Source: Oscillospiraceae bacterium (GTDB lineage: Bacteria; Bacillota_A; Clostridia; Oscillospirales; Oscillospiraceae). From it: DNA of 64,000 bases. Of the stretch, positions 17,224 to 25,664 are shown in pieces (position 1 is the stretch's first letter; the number at the start of each line of letters is the position of its first letter). A model generated the notes under the pieces. That model ran no database searches. It was not told the origin of the DNA and was given only the letters and a program-made list of their open reading frames with translations. The stretch covers positions 32,890 through 96,889 of the forward strand of contig CADADE010000005.1 in assembly GCA_902786615.1 (NCBI GenBank), read 5' to 3'. The position numbers were made by a program, and so were the translations under genes.

Positions 17224-19713
17224 ATGGAAAACGAGCGAAAAGCCGACAAGACTGCAAAACTGGCAGAGACCGCCAAAAAGGACGAAAAGAAAATGGCGAA
17301 GAAATCCGCGGGCGTGAAGAGAAGCGCGGCGGTAAAGAAGGGCGCCTCCGAGAAGAAAGCCGTGGGCGAGAAAAAGGCCGCGGCGGAAAAAAAGCCGGCA
17401 CCGGCAGAAAAACAGTTTGAGGCCGAGCGCAGGGCTGCGGCGGAGAGCATCTATATCAACCGCGAGCTGAGCTGGCTTGCGTTTAACGAGCGCGTGCTGC
17501 TGGAGGCGGCGGATCGGAAGGTCCCGCTGCTGGAGCGGCTCAAATTCCTGATGATCTATCAGTCGAACCTTACGGAGTTTTACAGGGTGCGTATCGGCAT
17601 CCTGACGCACCGCGCCCTGCTGACGCCGGATAAGCCCGACCCGCTTTCCGGCATGCTGCCGGATACGACGATCCAGGAGACGCTGCGCGTCACACGCGAG
17701 CAGCAGACCCTGATGGAGAGCATATGGAAGAACATCCGCGAGGAGCTGCGGGAAAATGGCGTGGACGTGCTGGACTTCAAGAAGATCAGCAAGGTGGACG
17801 AGCTGATGAGCAAGAAGCTCTTCGGCGACATCAAGGATCTGCTTTTCCCGAAAATCATTGATCTGGATCAGCCGCTGCCCTTCCTTTGGAACGGGGAGAG
17901 CAACGTGATCGCTTTCCTGGGCCAGGGAGCGGTTCAGAAGCTCGCGGTGATCCCGCTGCACCGCGTGCCCGCCTACCTGAGCTTTGAGGTCAACGGCACC
18001 CAGAAAATCGTGCTCACGGCCCAGCTGATCCGCCGTTTCCTGCCCCTGCTGCTGAAGAAGGAGAATATCCAGCAGACCGCCATCGTGGAGGTCACCCGCA
18101 ATGCGGACGTTTTCCTCGCCGATGTGGCCGACCGGGCGGATGAGGATCTGCGCCTCAAAATGAGCTCCATGCTCTCCAAGCGCAAACGGGAGATGCCCGT
18201 GCGCGCCAGGATCTATGGCAAGCTCACAGACGCTAACCGCGCCCTGCTCGTGAAAAAGCTTCGGGTGCCGGAGCGCTGCGTCTTTACCCAGTCGGTGCCC
18301 TTCGACCTCTCCTTCCGCTCCTGTATCGGCGGACATGAGGGCTTTAAGTATGAGGAACGGCGTCCCGCCCGCGACATCGGTCTCAAGAAGGGCGAATACT
18401 TCTCCTACATAGAAAAGCACGATCTTTTGATGAGCTTCCCCTTCCAGAGCATGATGCCCTTCGTGGACCTGATCTACGAAGCGGCGGACGACCCGGAGGT
18501 TTTGTCCATCAAGATCACGCTTTATCGCATGTCCGGCAGCAGCAAGATCGCCGCAGCCCTGGCCTATGCCGCTGACAAGGGAAAGGACGTGCTGTGCCTG
18601 CTGGAGCTGCGCGCGCGCTTTGACGAGCAGAACAACATCGACTATTCCGAGATGCTGGAGGACGCCGGCTGCCGCGTGATTTACGGCCTGCCGAACCACA
18701 AGGTGCACTCCAAGCTCTGCGTCATCACCCGCCAGCACGACGGCAATCTCAGCCGCATCACCCAGGTGGGCACGGGCAACTACAACGAGGTCACGGGCGA
18801 GCAATATACCGACCTCTCTCTCATCACCGTCAAGGAGGAGGCGGGGCTTGACGCCGAGGCCGCCTTCGCGGCCCTGGTGGACGGAGAGCTGCCGCCGGAG
18901 GCGCACTGCCTCTGGATTGCGCCGAGAAGCTTCAAATCCCGCGTGCTGGAGTTCCTTGACCGTGAAATGGCGAAGGGCTCCGCGGGCCGCGTCGCCATTA
19001 AATGCAACGCGCTCAATAACGTCGACATTATGGAAAAGCTGATCGCCTGTTCGCAGGCGGGGGTGAAGATCGAGCTCTTTGTGCGCGGCATCTGCTGCCT
19101 GCGCCCCGGCGTGAAGGACATGACCGAAAACATCACGGTCAAGAGCGTGGTAGGCCGCTGGCTGGAGCATTCGCGCATTTACAGCTTCGGTGAAGGAAAA
19201 GATCAGCGCATGTTCATCGGTTCGGGCGACATGCTCAACCGCAATCTGGAACGGCGCGTGGAGGCCTTTATGGAGGTCGTGACCCCTGAAACCCGCGAGC
19301 AGATCAATACCGTGCTGGACGCCCTCAGAAACGACAGGGAGAAATCCCGCCGCATGCTGCCGGACGGAAGCTATGTGCGCGAAAAGGGCGGCAAGGGCAC
19401 CAGCTCTCAGGAGGCGCTGTACCGCTATTTCAGCGCCTACAAGGTGAAGCTGGACGAAGAGCCGGCTCCCGTTCCGGTAAAGGCGGCTCCGGCGGCTGCA
19501 CAGCCCGAGACTGCCGGAAAAGCTTCGGACAGCGTCTCGGTTCGCACAGCTTCTGCGCCTTCCATCATTCTCCAGTCACCCTCCGGCGGGGAGATCGCGC
19601 TTGACGCGCTTATTGCCAGGATCGGGGAAGTCGATACGGTCTACGTCCGCATCGACCGGAATAAAGCGTATTGGGTCAAGGGTAAAGAAAGCGGAGATAT
19701 CAATATCTGGTAA
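17224..19713 (+). CDS. ppk1: Polyphosphate kinase PPK1 with Lys/Ala-rich head and DUF6465-like tail
   Basis: About 829 residues from ATG 17224 (AAAGGA upstream). The PPK1 core runs about residues 75-720: it opens YINRELSWLAFNERVL, has the phosphohistidine region NHKVHSKLC with His 495, and the second His in LEHSRIYSF (His 649). PPK1 reversibly makes polyphosphate from ATP. Two parts are unusual. The first about 70 residues are histone-H1-like, rich in Lys, Ala and Glu. The last about 50 residues (ending KAYWVKGKESGDINIW) resemble the C-terminal domain of DUF6465, a small Clostridia family that itself has a Lys/Ala-rich head. It looks like PPK1 placed inside such a protein. A bidirectional terminator follows. 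Confidence 0.9.
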   Translation: MENERKADKTAKLAETAKKDEKKMAKKSAGVKRSAAVKKGASEKKAVGEKKAAAEKKPAPAEKQFEAERRAAAESIYINRELSWLAFNERVLLEAADRKVPLLERLKFLMIYQSNLTEFYRVRIGILTHRALLTPDKPDPLSGMLPDTTIQETLRVTREQQTLMESIWKNIREELRENGVDVLDFKKISKVDELMSKKLFGDIKDLLFPKIIDLDQPLPFLWNGESNVIAFLGQGAVQKLAVIPLHRVPAYLSFEVNGTQKIVLTAQLIRRFLPLLLKKENIQQTAIVEVTRNADVFLADVADRADEDLRLKMSSMLSKRKREMPVRARIYGKLTDANRALLVKKLRVPERCVFTQSVPFDLSFRSCIGGHEGFKYEERRPARDIGLKKGEYFSYIEKHDLLMSFPFQSMMPFVDLIYEAADDPEVLSIKITLYRMSGSSKIAAALAYAADKGKDVLCLLELRARFDEQNNIDYSEMLEDAGCRVIYGLPNHKVHSKLCVITRQHDGNLSRITQVGTGNYNEVTGEQYTDLSLITVKEEAGLDAEAAFAALVDGELPPEAHCLWIAPRSFKSRVLEFLDREMAKGSAGRVAIKCNALNNVDIMEKLIACSQAGVKIELFVRGICCLRPGVKDMTENITVKSVVGRWLEHSRIYSFGEGKDQRMFIGSGDMLNRNLERRVEAFMEVVTPETREQINTVLDALRNDREKSRRMLPDGSYVREKGGKGTSSQEALYRYFSAYKVKLDEEPAPVPVKAAPAAAQPETAGKASDSVSVRTASAPSIILQSPSGGEIALDALIARIGEVDTVYVRIDRNKAYWVKGKESGDINIW

Positions 19714-19715
19714 TC

Positions 19716-19769
19716 AAAAGGCTCCCTGAGCACAGGCCGATCAGACGGCTGCGCCCAGGGAGCCTTTTT
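19716..19769 (+). terminator. Terminator after ppk1, probably bidirectional
   Basis: AAAAGGCTCCCTG pairs with CAGGGAGCCTTTTT around a GC-containing loop. T-runs on both strands serve ppk1 and the convergent DUF937 gene. Confidence 0.9.
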
Positions 19770-19816
19770 GCTTATTTGGAGAGACGCAGGAAGCTGCTGC
19801 ACAGCATGAACCGGTG

Positions 19817-20416
19817 TTACAGGCCGAGCAGAGAGGAGAGCAGGGAGAGACCGCTGGAGGCGTCGTCCTTTTTGGATTTTTTGCCGCCGCCGAACAGACT
19901 GCCAAGCACGTCGCCCATATCGGGCGTATCGCCGCCGAGCATGGCGAGCACGTCGCTCAGATCCAGACCGTCGCTCAAATCGACCTTGGACTTCTTCCCG
20001 GACTTCTTGCCGCTCTTGGTAGCGGCGGAAAGCGCCGTCAGCAGGGAGGGGGCAATGGTGCTGAGCAGGCCGGAAACGGCGTTCTTGTCGAGACTGGACT
20101 CGTCGGAGAGCAGGGCCAGATCCTCGTCCTTCTTGCTGCCAAAAATATGGCCTATGATCTTGGCGCCATCGATCGTGTCGGCATTTTCGATCTGCTTGTC
20201 GATAGGCTCGGTGCCGGTGTGCTGAGTCAGCGCCTCAAGCAGGGAGCTTGCGCCTTCCTTGCTGGATGCATTATTCGTCAGCATCTTGATGAGAAAGGGA
20301 ACCGCCAGGGGCAGAAACGTTTTGATGGACTTGCTGTCGATGCCGGTTTTCTTTGCGAGGGCTTTGATAGCCTTGTCGGACAGAAAGGCTTTGAGCAGTA
20401 CGCTGAGAAGATCCAT
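19817..20416 (-). CDS. DUF937 domain protein
   Basis: 199 residues beginning MDLLSVLLKAFLSDKAIKAL. The start at 20416 is set by a strong AAGGAGG site; the frame open to 20464 is upstream leader. DUF937 features are repeated hydrophobic helices, the SKSIKTFLPLAVPFLIKML block, IENADTIDGAKIIGHIFG, and a Gly/Lys/Ser-rich C-terminus with several KKSGKKSK patches. Members are small helical proteins of unknown function; some are compared with YidB. No partner gene is evident. Confidence 0.85.
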   Translation of the reverse strand: MDLLSVLLKAFLSDKAIKALAKKTGIDSKSIKTFLPLAVPFLIKMLTNNASSKEGASSLLEALTQHTGTEPIDKQIENADTIDGAKIIGHIFGSKKDEDLALLSDESSLDKNAVSGLLSTIAPSLLTALSAATKSGKKSGKKSKVDLSDGLDLSDVLAMLGGDTPDMGDVLGSLFGGGKKSKKDDASSGLSLLSSLLGL

Positions 20417-20583
20417 GTTTGTTCCTCCTTGTGTGTTTTTCAGGACGAGATCATTATACACCATTCACCGGCATATTGCACGTTTTATTTTCCCCGAAGG
20501 CAGCGCGTTCCGGAAGGAACACCGTCTTGGCGTCACATTGCCGCAGCTTTGAAAATGAATGCAAAATGGATTGGAACCATCAC

Positions 20584-20612
20584 TTGACTCCTGCGGCAAA
20601 TAATACTAAAAT
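20584..20612 (+). promoter_or_regulatory. Sigma-A-like promoter for the esterase/CARF-HEPN operon
   Basis: TTGACT (20584-20589), a 17-base spacer, TAAAAT (20607-20612), 100 bases before ATG 20712. Gaps downstream are short (24, 15 and 75 bp), so the transcript could run through the P1 peptidase and even into the RiPP locus. Confidence 0.6.
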
Positions 20613-20711
20613 AAAATATATTTTGCCAATTGCGCCCGATACAGGAAGCATTTTCAACAACTTTTCAGACTGCCGAAAAGCGGGTAAAGCGCAATAAGTT
20701 GAGGTGAAGAG

Positions 20712-22694
20712 ATGAAAAAGCTGTTTACGATCGATGATTTTATGGTTGCCTTCGTTTCGGCGCTCGGCTATGGACTCGGCACGGAGATCCCGCGCCTTCT
20801 CGGTGTGTCGACCTGGCTGAGCAGTCTGATCGGCATGGGGGCCGGTATGCTCCTGGAAGGGTTCATAAGCAAGCTCGTCTTCAGCAAAGCCGTACAGAAA
20901 AAAACAGCGCATAAAGCCGCGGTGTTTGCCGGGGTCCTTCTCGTTTTTCTGCTTGGTCAGGCTTTCCTTTCCAGGTGGTCCAACGTGTCTCTTTTCACCT
21001 ATGTGAAGGAGGAGCATGCGTCCGTGATCCTTATGCCGCTCCTGGGCTTTGCCGTCAGCATGCTGCTGCGCTGGTACCAGACCAGGAAGATCCGGAAAAA
21101 GTACGGCGACGGCAGCAAGGGCTTTGTGTACGATGTGAAGCAGGAAGAGCTCGACGAGGTGAACAGAGAAAACCGCCCGCTCCCGGGCGAATATGACACT
21201 GCCTGCGCGGTCAGGACAAGAACCGGCGTCTATGTTGGGACGAAGGAAAAGGAAGTCACATACTTTTCAGGCATTCCCTATGCCAAGCCGCCTGTCGGGG
21301 AGCGCAGATGGAAAGCACCCGAGCCGCTTGATGAAACGGACACCGTGTTTGAGGCAAAATATCCCGGCGCCTCCGCGGTGCAGGTCGAGTTTGAGGGCTC
21401 GATCCTCAAGCTTCACAGGCAGAGCGAAGACTGCCTGACGCTGAATATCTGCTCCGGAAGCAAAGAGAATGGCGAGAAAAAACCGCGAAAGAAAAAACCG
21501 GTCATCGTGCTTTTCCACCACGGCGACTTCTCTTACGGCGGTTCTGCCGACCCGCTGATGTACGGCGGCAAGCTTGCCAGGGAGAACCCCAACATCGTAC
21601 TCGTGAGCTTCAACTACCGCCTCGGCCTTTTCGGCTTTATTGATTTTTCGGAGGTTCCCGGCGGCGAGGCTTATCCGGACGCTTTGAACCTCGGCCTGCT
21701 CGACCAGATCGCGGCGCTGAAATGGATCAGGGAAAACATAGCGGCCTTTGGCGGCGACCCCAATAAAATCACGCTGATCGGATTTGAAGCCGGTGCAAGC
21801 TCCATCAGCCTGCTGGCAGCCTGTGAAGAGGCGAAGGGACTGTTCCAGAGGGCCTTCGTGTTCTCCGGCAGCCCCGACGCTGCCTATTTAACGCCGGACG
21901 CCTCGAGGGCGCTTGCAAAGAAGCTGCTGGAGCTGACCAAAACAGCGACGATGCAGGAGCTGTGCCGGCTCCCGACAGACCGGCTCAAGGCAGCGGCGCA
22001 GGAGCTTTGGCTGAACATGGCCGCACCGACCTGCGACGGAAAGCTGATCCCGGCGGATGTGTACGCGGCTTATGAAAACGGCGCGGCCGCCGGCATCGAA
22101 TTCATCATCGGCATTCCGAGCAATGAAAGATCGGTTTACAAATCCGTCATCGGCAGAGAGAATTACGAAAAGCTTGTAAGCGCGGGCGTGGACGGAATTT
22201 TGAACGCACTTGATGACAAAGCGGCGGAGGCTGTCAGCGCTTATATCCGGCAACAGGCGGCGGATATGCCCAGACTTGAAGCAACGGCAAAGCTCTTCGA
22301 GCAGTGGAACGCAATGTGCCTGTACCGCAGTGCGCAGAAGCTGTCGGCAGGCGGAAGCAAGGTGCATCTGATGTGCTGGAACGGAAAGCCCCTGATCGAT
22401 AATCTGGGCTCCGGCACCGTCGATGTGGCTTCTGCCCTCTTCGGCAACAGCGAGGCCGCGCAGATGTACGGCAACGTGGTGGACAAGGATCTGTCTGAGA
22501 TACTCCAGCGCTTCCTGGTCAAATTCATCTGCGGAGAATCGCTGAGGCTTTATCATAACGAAATTCGAGGCATTGACGCCATCGACTGGAAGAAATATCC
22601 CGAAGCGCTCATAATCACGAACGACGAAATCCACTGCGAGCCGATCGACAAAAAACTGAACGAGCTCGGAGCTCTGCAAGATTTCATTTCATAA
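20712..22694 (+). CDS. Membrane-anchored type-B carboxylesterase homologue, catalytic residues lost
   Basis: 660 residues. Residues about 10-125 hold three or four transmembrane helices. From about 150 on the protein is a type-B carboxylesterase/cholinesterase fold: YFSGIPYAKPPVGERRWKAP, SEDCLTLNI, NYRLGLFGFID, LGLLDQIAALKWIRENIAAF. The nucleophile elbow, normally GESAG, reads GFEAG, with Glu 359 where the Ser should be. The His loop (normally GxxHxxE) reads GSGTVDVASALFG, so the His also seems missing. The oxyanion segment is HHGDF rather than HGGGF. It is therefore most likely a pseudoenzyme with binding or scaffold duty, like neuroligins among esterases. The CARF-HEPN gene follows 24 bp later. 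Confidence 0.82.
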   Translation: MKKLFTIDDFMVAFVSALGYGLGTEIPRLLGVSTWLSSLIGMGAGMLLEGFISKLVFSKAVQKKTAHKAAVFAGVLLVFLLGQAFLSRWSNVSLFTYVKEEHASVILMPLLGFAVSMLLRWYQTRKIRKKYGDGSKGFVYDVKQEELDEVNRENRPLPGEYDTACAVRTRTGVYVGTKEKEVTYFSGIPYAKPPVGERRWKAPEPLDETDTVFEAKYPGASAVQVEFEGSILKLHRQSEDCLTLNICSGSKENGEKKPRKKKPVIVLFHHGDFSYGGSADPLMYGGKLARENPNIVLVSFNYRLGLFGFIDFSEVPGGEAYPDALNLGLLDQIAALKWIRENIAAFGGDPNKITLIGFEAGASSISLLAACEEAKGLFQRAFVFSGSPDAAYLTPDASRALAKKLLELTKTATMQELCRLPTDRLKAAAQELWLNMAAPTCDGKLIPADVYAAYENGAAAGIEFIIGIPSNERSVYKSVIGRENYEKLVSAGVDGILNALDDKAAEAVSAYIRQQAADMPRLEATAKLFEQWNAMCLYRSAQKLSAGGSKVHLMCWNGKPLIDNLGSGTVDVASALFGNSEAAQMYGNVVDKDLSEILQRFLVKFICGESLRLYHNEIRGIDAIDWKKYPEALIITNDEIHCEPIDKKLNELGALQDFIS

Positions 22695-22718
22695 TCATAC
22701 TGTACGGAGGAAAAACCG

Positions 22719-24590
22719 ATGGCTAAAAGCGTCCTTTTGACATCCCTGAGCGCAATGAACAATGTGACACTGCGATATTATTTCGCAAAAAAAGAATTTG
22801 GCTATGACTACTGTGAGGCTTTCATGGACACGGAAGCCAGCACCAAATATCTCCTGGCTCACTACAAAATCGACGAAATCATCGTTATCGGCGGGGAGAG
22901 CGCCTGCGATACGAGAACCGATTTGGAGCCCGTCCCGCTGAAAAACGGAAGAAACTACTATTCCGCGGACAAGAGCGATCTCACGACCTATGCGTTGTTT
23001 CAATACCGGCTCGCACAGTATCTGGACGAGCTGACGACGGAGCAGGAGACCTGCAATGCGCTGCTTCCCGAGGAAACGCGGAAGAAGCTTGCAGACTTCA
23101 TCCAAAAGTATCAGCAGGAAGCCGACGAACTGGAGAGCAGGCGCCTCGACCGGCTGTTTGACGAGCTTTCATGCAGCGCGCAGAAGTATGAGAAGCTTGA
23201 GCAGGCGATCCTTGCGGCGTTTCCGGAGATGCAGGAGCTCTCCGCGCTCTATATGAGATGGGTGAAAAACTATCTTTACATGGCGCTGAAGCCCTCTGCC
23301 AAAATGGAGCTTTTGCAGACCAACGAGAACGCCTCCATCCGCTTCGTCCCGACGGATACCATGAGCGACCGCGCAAAACAGGTCAACAGCATGATGAGCA
23401 TGAACCAGTCCGTCACCGAAGGCGCAGACGACATCGACCTGTATGTTGCCTTCAACAGTGAAGACGCCGCCGACACCTTTGTGGCGATGAACCTGCTGGA
23501 CATTATGACGGCGCTGCCGCAGAGCAATGTCCGCTGCAAAAAAATCTTCACAGTATCAAGCCCTTACAAAAACCTGAACGCAGAGATCTGTGACTCCACG
23601 AATGTCTTTGACGTCTCGAAGCTTGCCGCCGGCATACACGCCTTCCTCAATTACGGCAAAGCAGACAAGATCGTGGAAATCTGGGAAAGAAGCGGGGGAC
23701 GGGACAAGCGCGTTTCCGGCATGATCTACGCGATACGCCGCGTGGATATGGGGCTTTCCATGTGCAATATGCAGGAGGTGGAAAAGGGGATCCTCCGCCT
23801 GCGGGAGCTCTTTAGAAGCGACAGCCGCTGGAATGAACTGAGCTATGAAGGGGCGCTTTTCAATGTGATCGCGGAGAGCATCAAAAAGGACTATGGCGTA
23901 CTGCTGGAAGGGGACGGCGAGATTCCGTTCATCGACCTGCTGAAATGGGCCTACCGCCACCAGTTTTATCAGCAGACATTGACGCTGATCGAATCCAAGG
24001 TGCCGGATCAGCTGGTGAATTCCGGTATCTTTTACTACTGCGGCGATGAGGGCGAGGCGGGCCATGTCACAGAGCTCTTTGCGCAGCAGCGCTTACTGCT
24101 CAAGCCCTTTGAGTCCCACAAGATGGATGACATCAATTATTATTTTATCAAATACTATGACCGGGGCAGAGTTGCACGCGGCAGGGACAAGGATATTCCG
24201 GAAGCGTATGCGGCCCTGCGGACAAAGTCTGTTGAAAACAAAAACCCGAATCTGATAAGCGGCCGCACCGCATGCGACAATATGCAGACCCTGCATAATC
24301 TTCTGTACGCCTACTACCACGTCTGCATCGTACGCAACAAGATCAATCATGCCGATGCCGCGGCCATGGCCGAACAGCGGCTGAGCGTATTGGAGAGCGA
24401 CGAAAGCTCGGCTCTGATCTGGCTGAAGGACAGCGTCAATTTCTTTATTAAGAGCTATGAAGCGGCCATGAAGGAGCTGGAGGGGAAAACGCCGCATGTC
24501 GTTTTGATTTCTTCCGACGAGGTGCGAAAAGCTGAGGACCGTATCAAATTCTCAAGGCCGAAACCTGGGACGCAGACGGAAAAAGCCTGA
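22719..24590 (+). CDS. CARF-HEPN protein, TM1812/Csx1-Csm6-like, outside any visible CRISPR locus
   Basis: 623 residues. The N-terminus reads like a Rossmann-type CARF domain (KSVLLTSLSAMNN, then DTEASTKYLLAHYKIDEIIVIGGE), and a second CARF-like segment appears at DIDLYVAFNSEDAADTF with NVFDVSKLAAGIHAFLNYG, the order seen in TM1812-family proteins. Near the C-terminus RNKINH (Arg 539 to His 544) matches the HEPN RNase motif R-x4-H in a helical context. Proteins of this design cut RNA after binding cyclic oligonucleotides in type III CRISPR systems. No repeats, cas genes or cyclase are visible here. The match is by motif and order, so divergence or another ligand is possible. It is in an operon with the pseudo-esterase. 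Confidence 0.62.
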   Translation: MAKSVLLTSLSAMNNVTLRYYFAKKEFGYDYCEAFMDTEASTKYLLAHYKIDEIIVIGGESACDTRTDLEPVPLKNGRNYYSADKSDLTTYALFQYRLAQYLDELTTEQETCNALLPEETRKKLADFIQKYQQEADELESRRLDRLFDELSCSAQKYEKLEQAILAAFPEMQELSALYMRWVKNYLYMALKPSAKMELLQTNENASIRFVPTDTMSDRAKQVNSMMSMNQSVTEGADDIDLYVAFNSEDAADTFVAMNLLDIMTALPQSNVRCKKIFTVSSPYKNLNAEICDSTNVFDVSKLAAGIHAFLNYGKADKIVEIWERSGGRDKRVSGMIYAIRRVDMGLSMCNMQEVEKGILRLRELFRSDSRWNELSYEGALFNVIAESIKKDYGVLLEGDGEIPFIDLLKWAYRHQFYQQTLTLIESKVPDQLVNSGIFYYCGDEGEAGHVTELFAQQRLLLKPFESHKMDDINYYFIKYYDRGRVARGRDKDIPEAYAALRTKSVENKNPNLISGRTACDNMQTLHNLLYAYYHVCIVRNKINHADAAAMAEQRLSVLESDESSALIWLKDSVNFFIKSYEAAMKELEGKTPHVVLISSDEVRKAEDRIKFSRPKPGTQTEKA

Positions 24591-24605
24591 AAGGAAGCAC
24601 CGCTT

Positions 24606-25586
24606 ATGGAAATGCGCGAAATACCGATCACGGATATCGGCATTAAAATAGGACAGACGGAGAATAAAGAGGGCGGCACCGGCTGCACGGTGTTCCTCTG
24701 TGAGCAGGGAATGCGCGCCGGACTCGACGTCAGGGGCGGCGGCCCCGCGTCTCGGGAAAGCGAGCTTTTACATCCGCTTGCCAACGCCCGTTTTATCCAC
24801 GCCATCGTTCTCGCCGGCGGCAGCGCCTTCGGCCTGGGGGCGGGAAACGGCGTCATGAGCTATTTGGAGCGGCGGGGCGTCGGCATTGACGTCGGCGTGA
24901 CCAAAGTGCCGCTCGTGGTGCAGTCCGATCTCTTTGATCTGACCGTGGGCGATCCGCTTGCGCGCCCGGACAGCGCCATGGGGTTCGAAGCGGCAAGACT
25001 TGCCGCGGAAGCACCGAACTACCGGGACGGAAACTACGGCGCAGGCTGCGGCGCGACGGTCGGAAAAGCCGCGGGAATGGACACCTGCATGAAGACCGGC
25101 ATCGGAAGCTATGCCGTGGAGCTTGGGCCGCTGAAGATCGGCGCGGTCGCTGCGGTGAACGCCTTCGGCGATATTTTCGACTGGAAGACGGGGCGCAAGG
25201 TCGCGGGGCTTCTGACGCCGGACAAGACTGCGTTTCGCAGCACAGCCGCGCTGATGCGGGAGAGGATCAGGCCGATTCAGAACAAATTTGTCGGCAATAC
25301 GACCCTCGGCGTCGTGATGACGAACGCGGCGATGAGCAAGGCGCAGCTCTGCAAAATCGCGGGCATGGCCCATGACGGGTATGCGCGGTCGATCAATCCC
25401 GTGCACGCCACAGTGGACGGAGACAGCATCTATGCCGTCTCGGTCGGGGACGTCGCCGCCGATCAGGATCTCGTCGGCACCCTCGCGGCGGAGCTCATGT
25501 CCGAGGCTATCCTCCGCGCGGCATACAGCGCTGAAAGCGCCTACGGCTATCTTGCTGCAAAGGATCTGACCTTCGGAACGAAATAA
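24606..25586 (+). CDS. P1 family peptidase (DmpA/NylC type, self-processing)
   Basis: 326 residues with the family hallmarks: GGTGCTVFLCEQG, VLAGGSAFGLGAGNGVMSYL, GAGCGATVGKAAG, and the autocleavage site GNTTLGVVMTN, where the Thr after Asn becomes the N-terminal nucleophile of the small subunit. P1 enzymes are Ntn hydrolases that release N-terminal residues (often D-amino acids or beta-peptides) from small peptides and amides. It lies 15 bp after the CARF-HEPN gene and just before the RiPP locus. A role in trimming or detoxifying a modified peptide with D-residues is worth considering but is inference. Confidence 0.88.
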   Translation: MEMREIPITDIGIKIGQTENKEGGTGCTVFLCEQGMRAGLDVRGGGPASRESELLHPLANARFIHAIVLAGGSAFGLGAGNGVMSYLERRGVGIDVGVTKVPLVVQSDLFDLTVGDPLARPDSAMGFEAARLAAEAPNYRDGNYGAGCGATVGKAAGMDTCMKTGIGSYAVELGPLKIGAVAAVNAFGDIFDWKTGRKVAGLLTPDKTAFRSTAALMRERIRPIQNKFVGNTTLGVVMTNAAMSKAQLCKIAGMAHDGYARSINPVHATVDGDSIYAVSVGDVAADQDLVGTLAAELMSEAILRAAYSAESAYGYLAAKDLTFGTK

Positions 25587-25664
25587 CAGAAGACGGATAT
25601 GTGGTGATTCTCAACAACAGCCAGGTCAGCAATGTAATCAATATGACAAAGAAGGAAAACAATG
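25587..25664 (+). pseudogene. Possible C-terminal gene remnant before the RiPP locus
   Basis: In a frame not used by the flanking genes the DNA reads DGYVVILNNSQVSNVINMTK and then a stop overlapping the next start. This resembles the end of a serine hydrolase or beta-lactamase-like protein with no body left. It could be chance. Confidence 0.2.

Noticed and set aside
22719..24590. A type III CRISPR locus around the CARF-HEPN gene
   Set aside because: I looked on both sides for repeats, Cas10 or Cas6-like proteins and saw none in the window.
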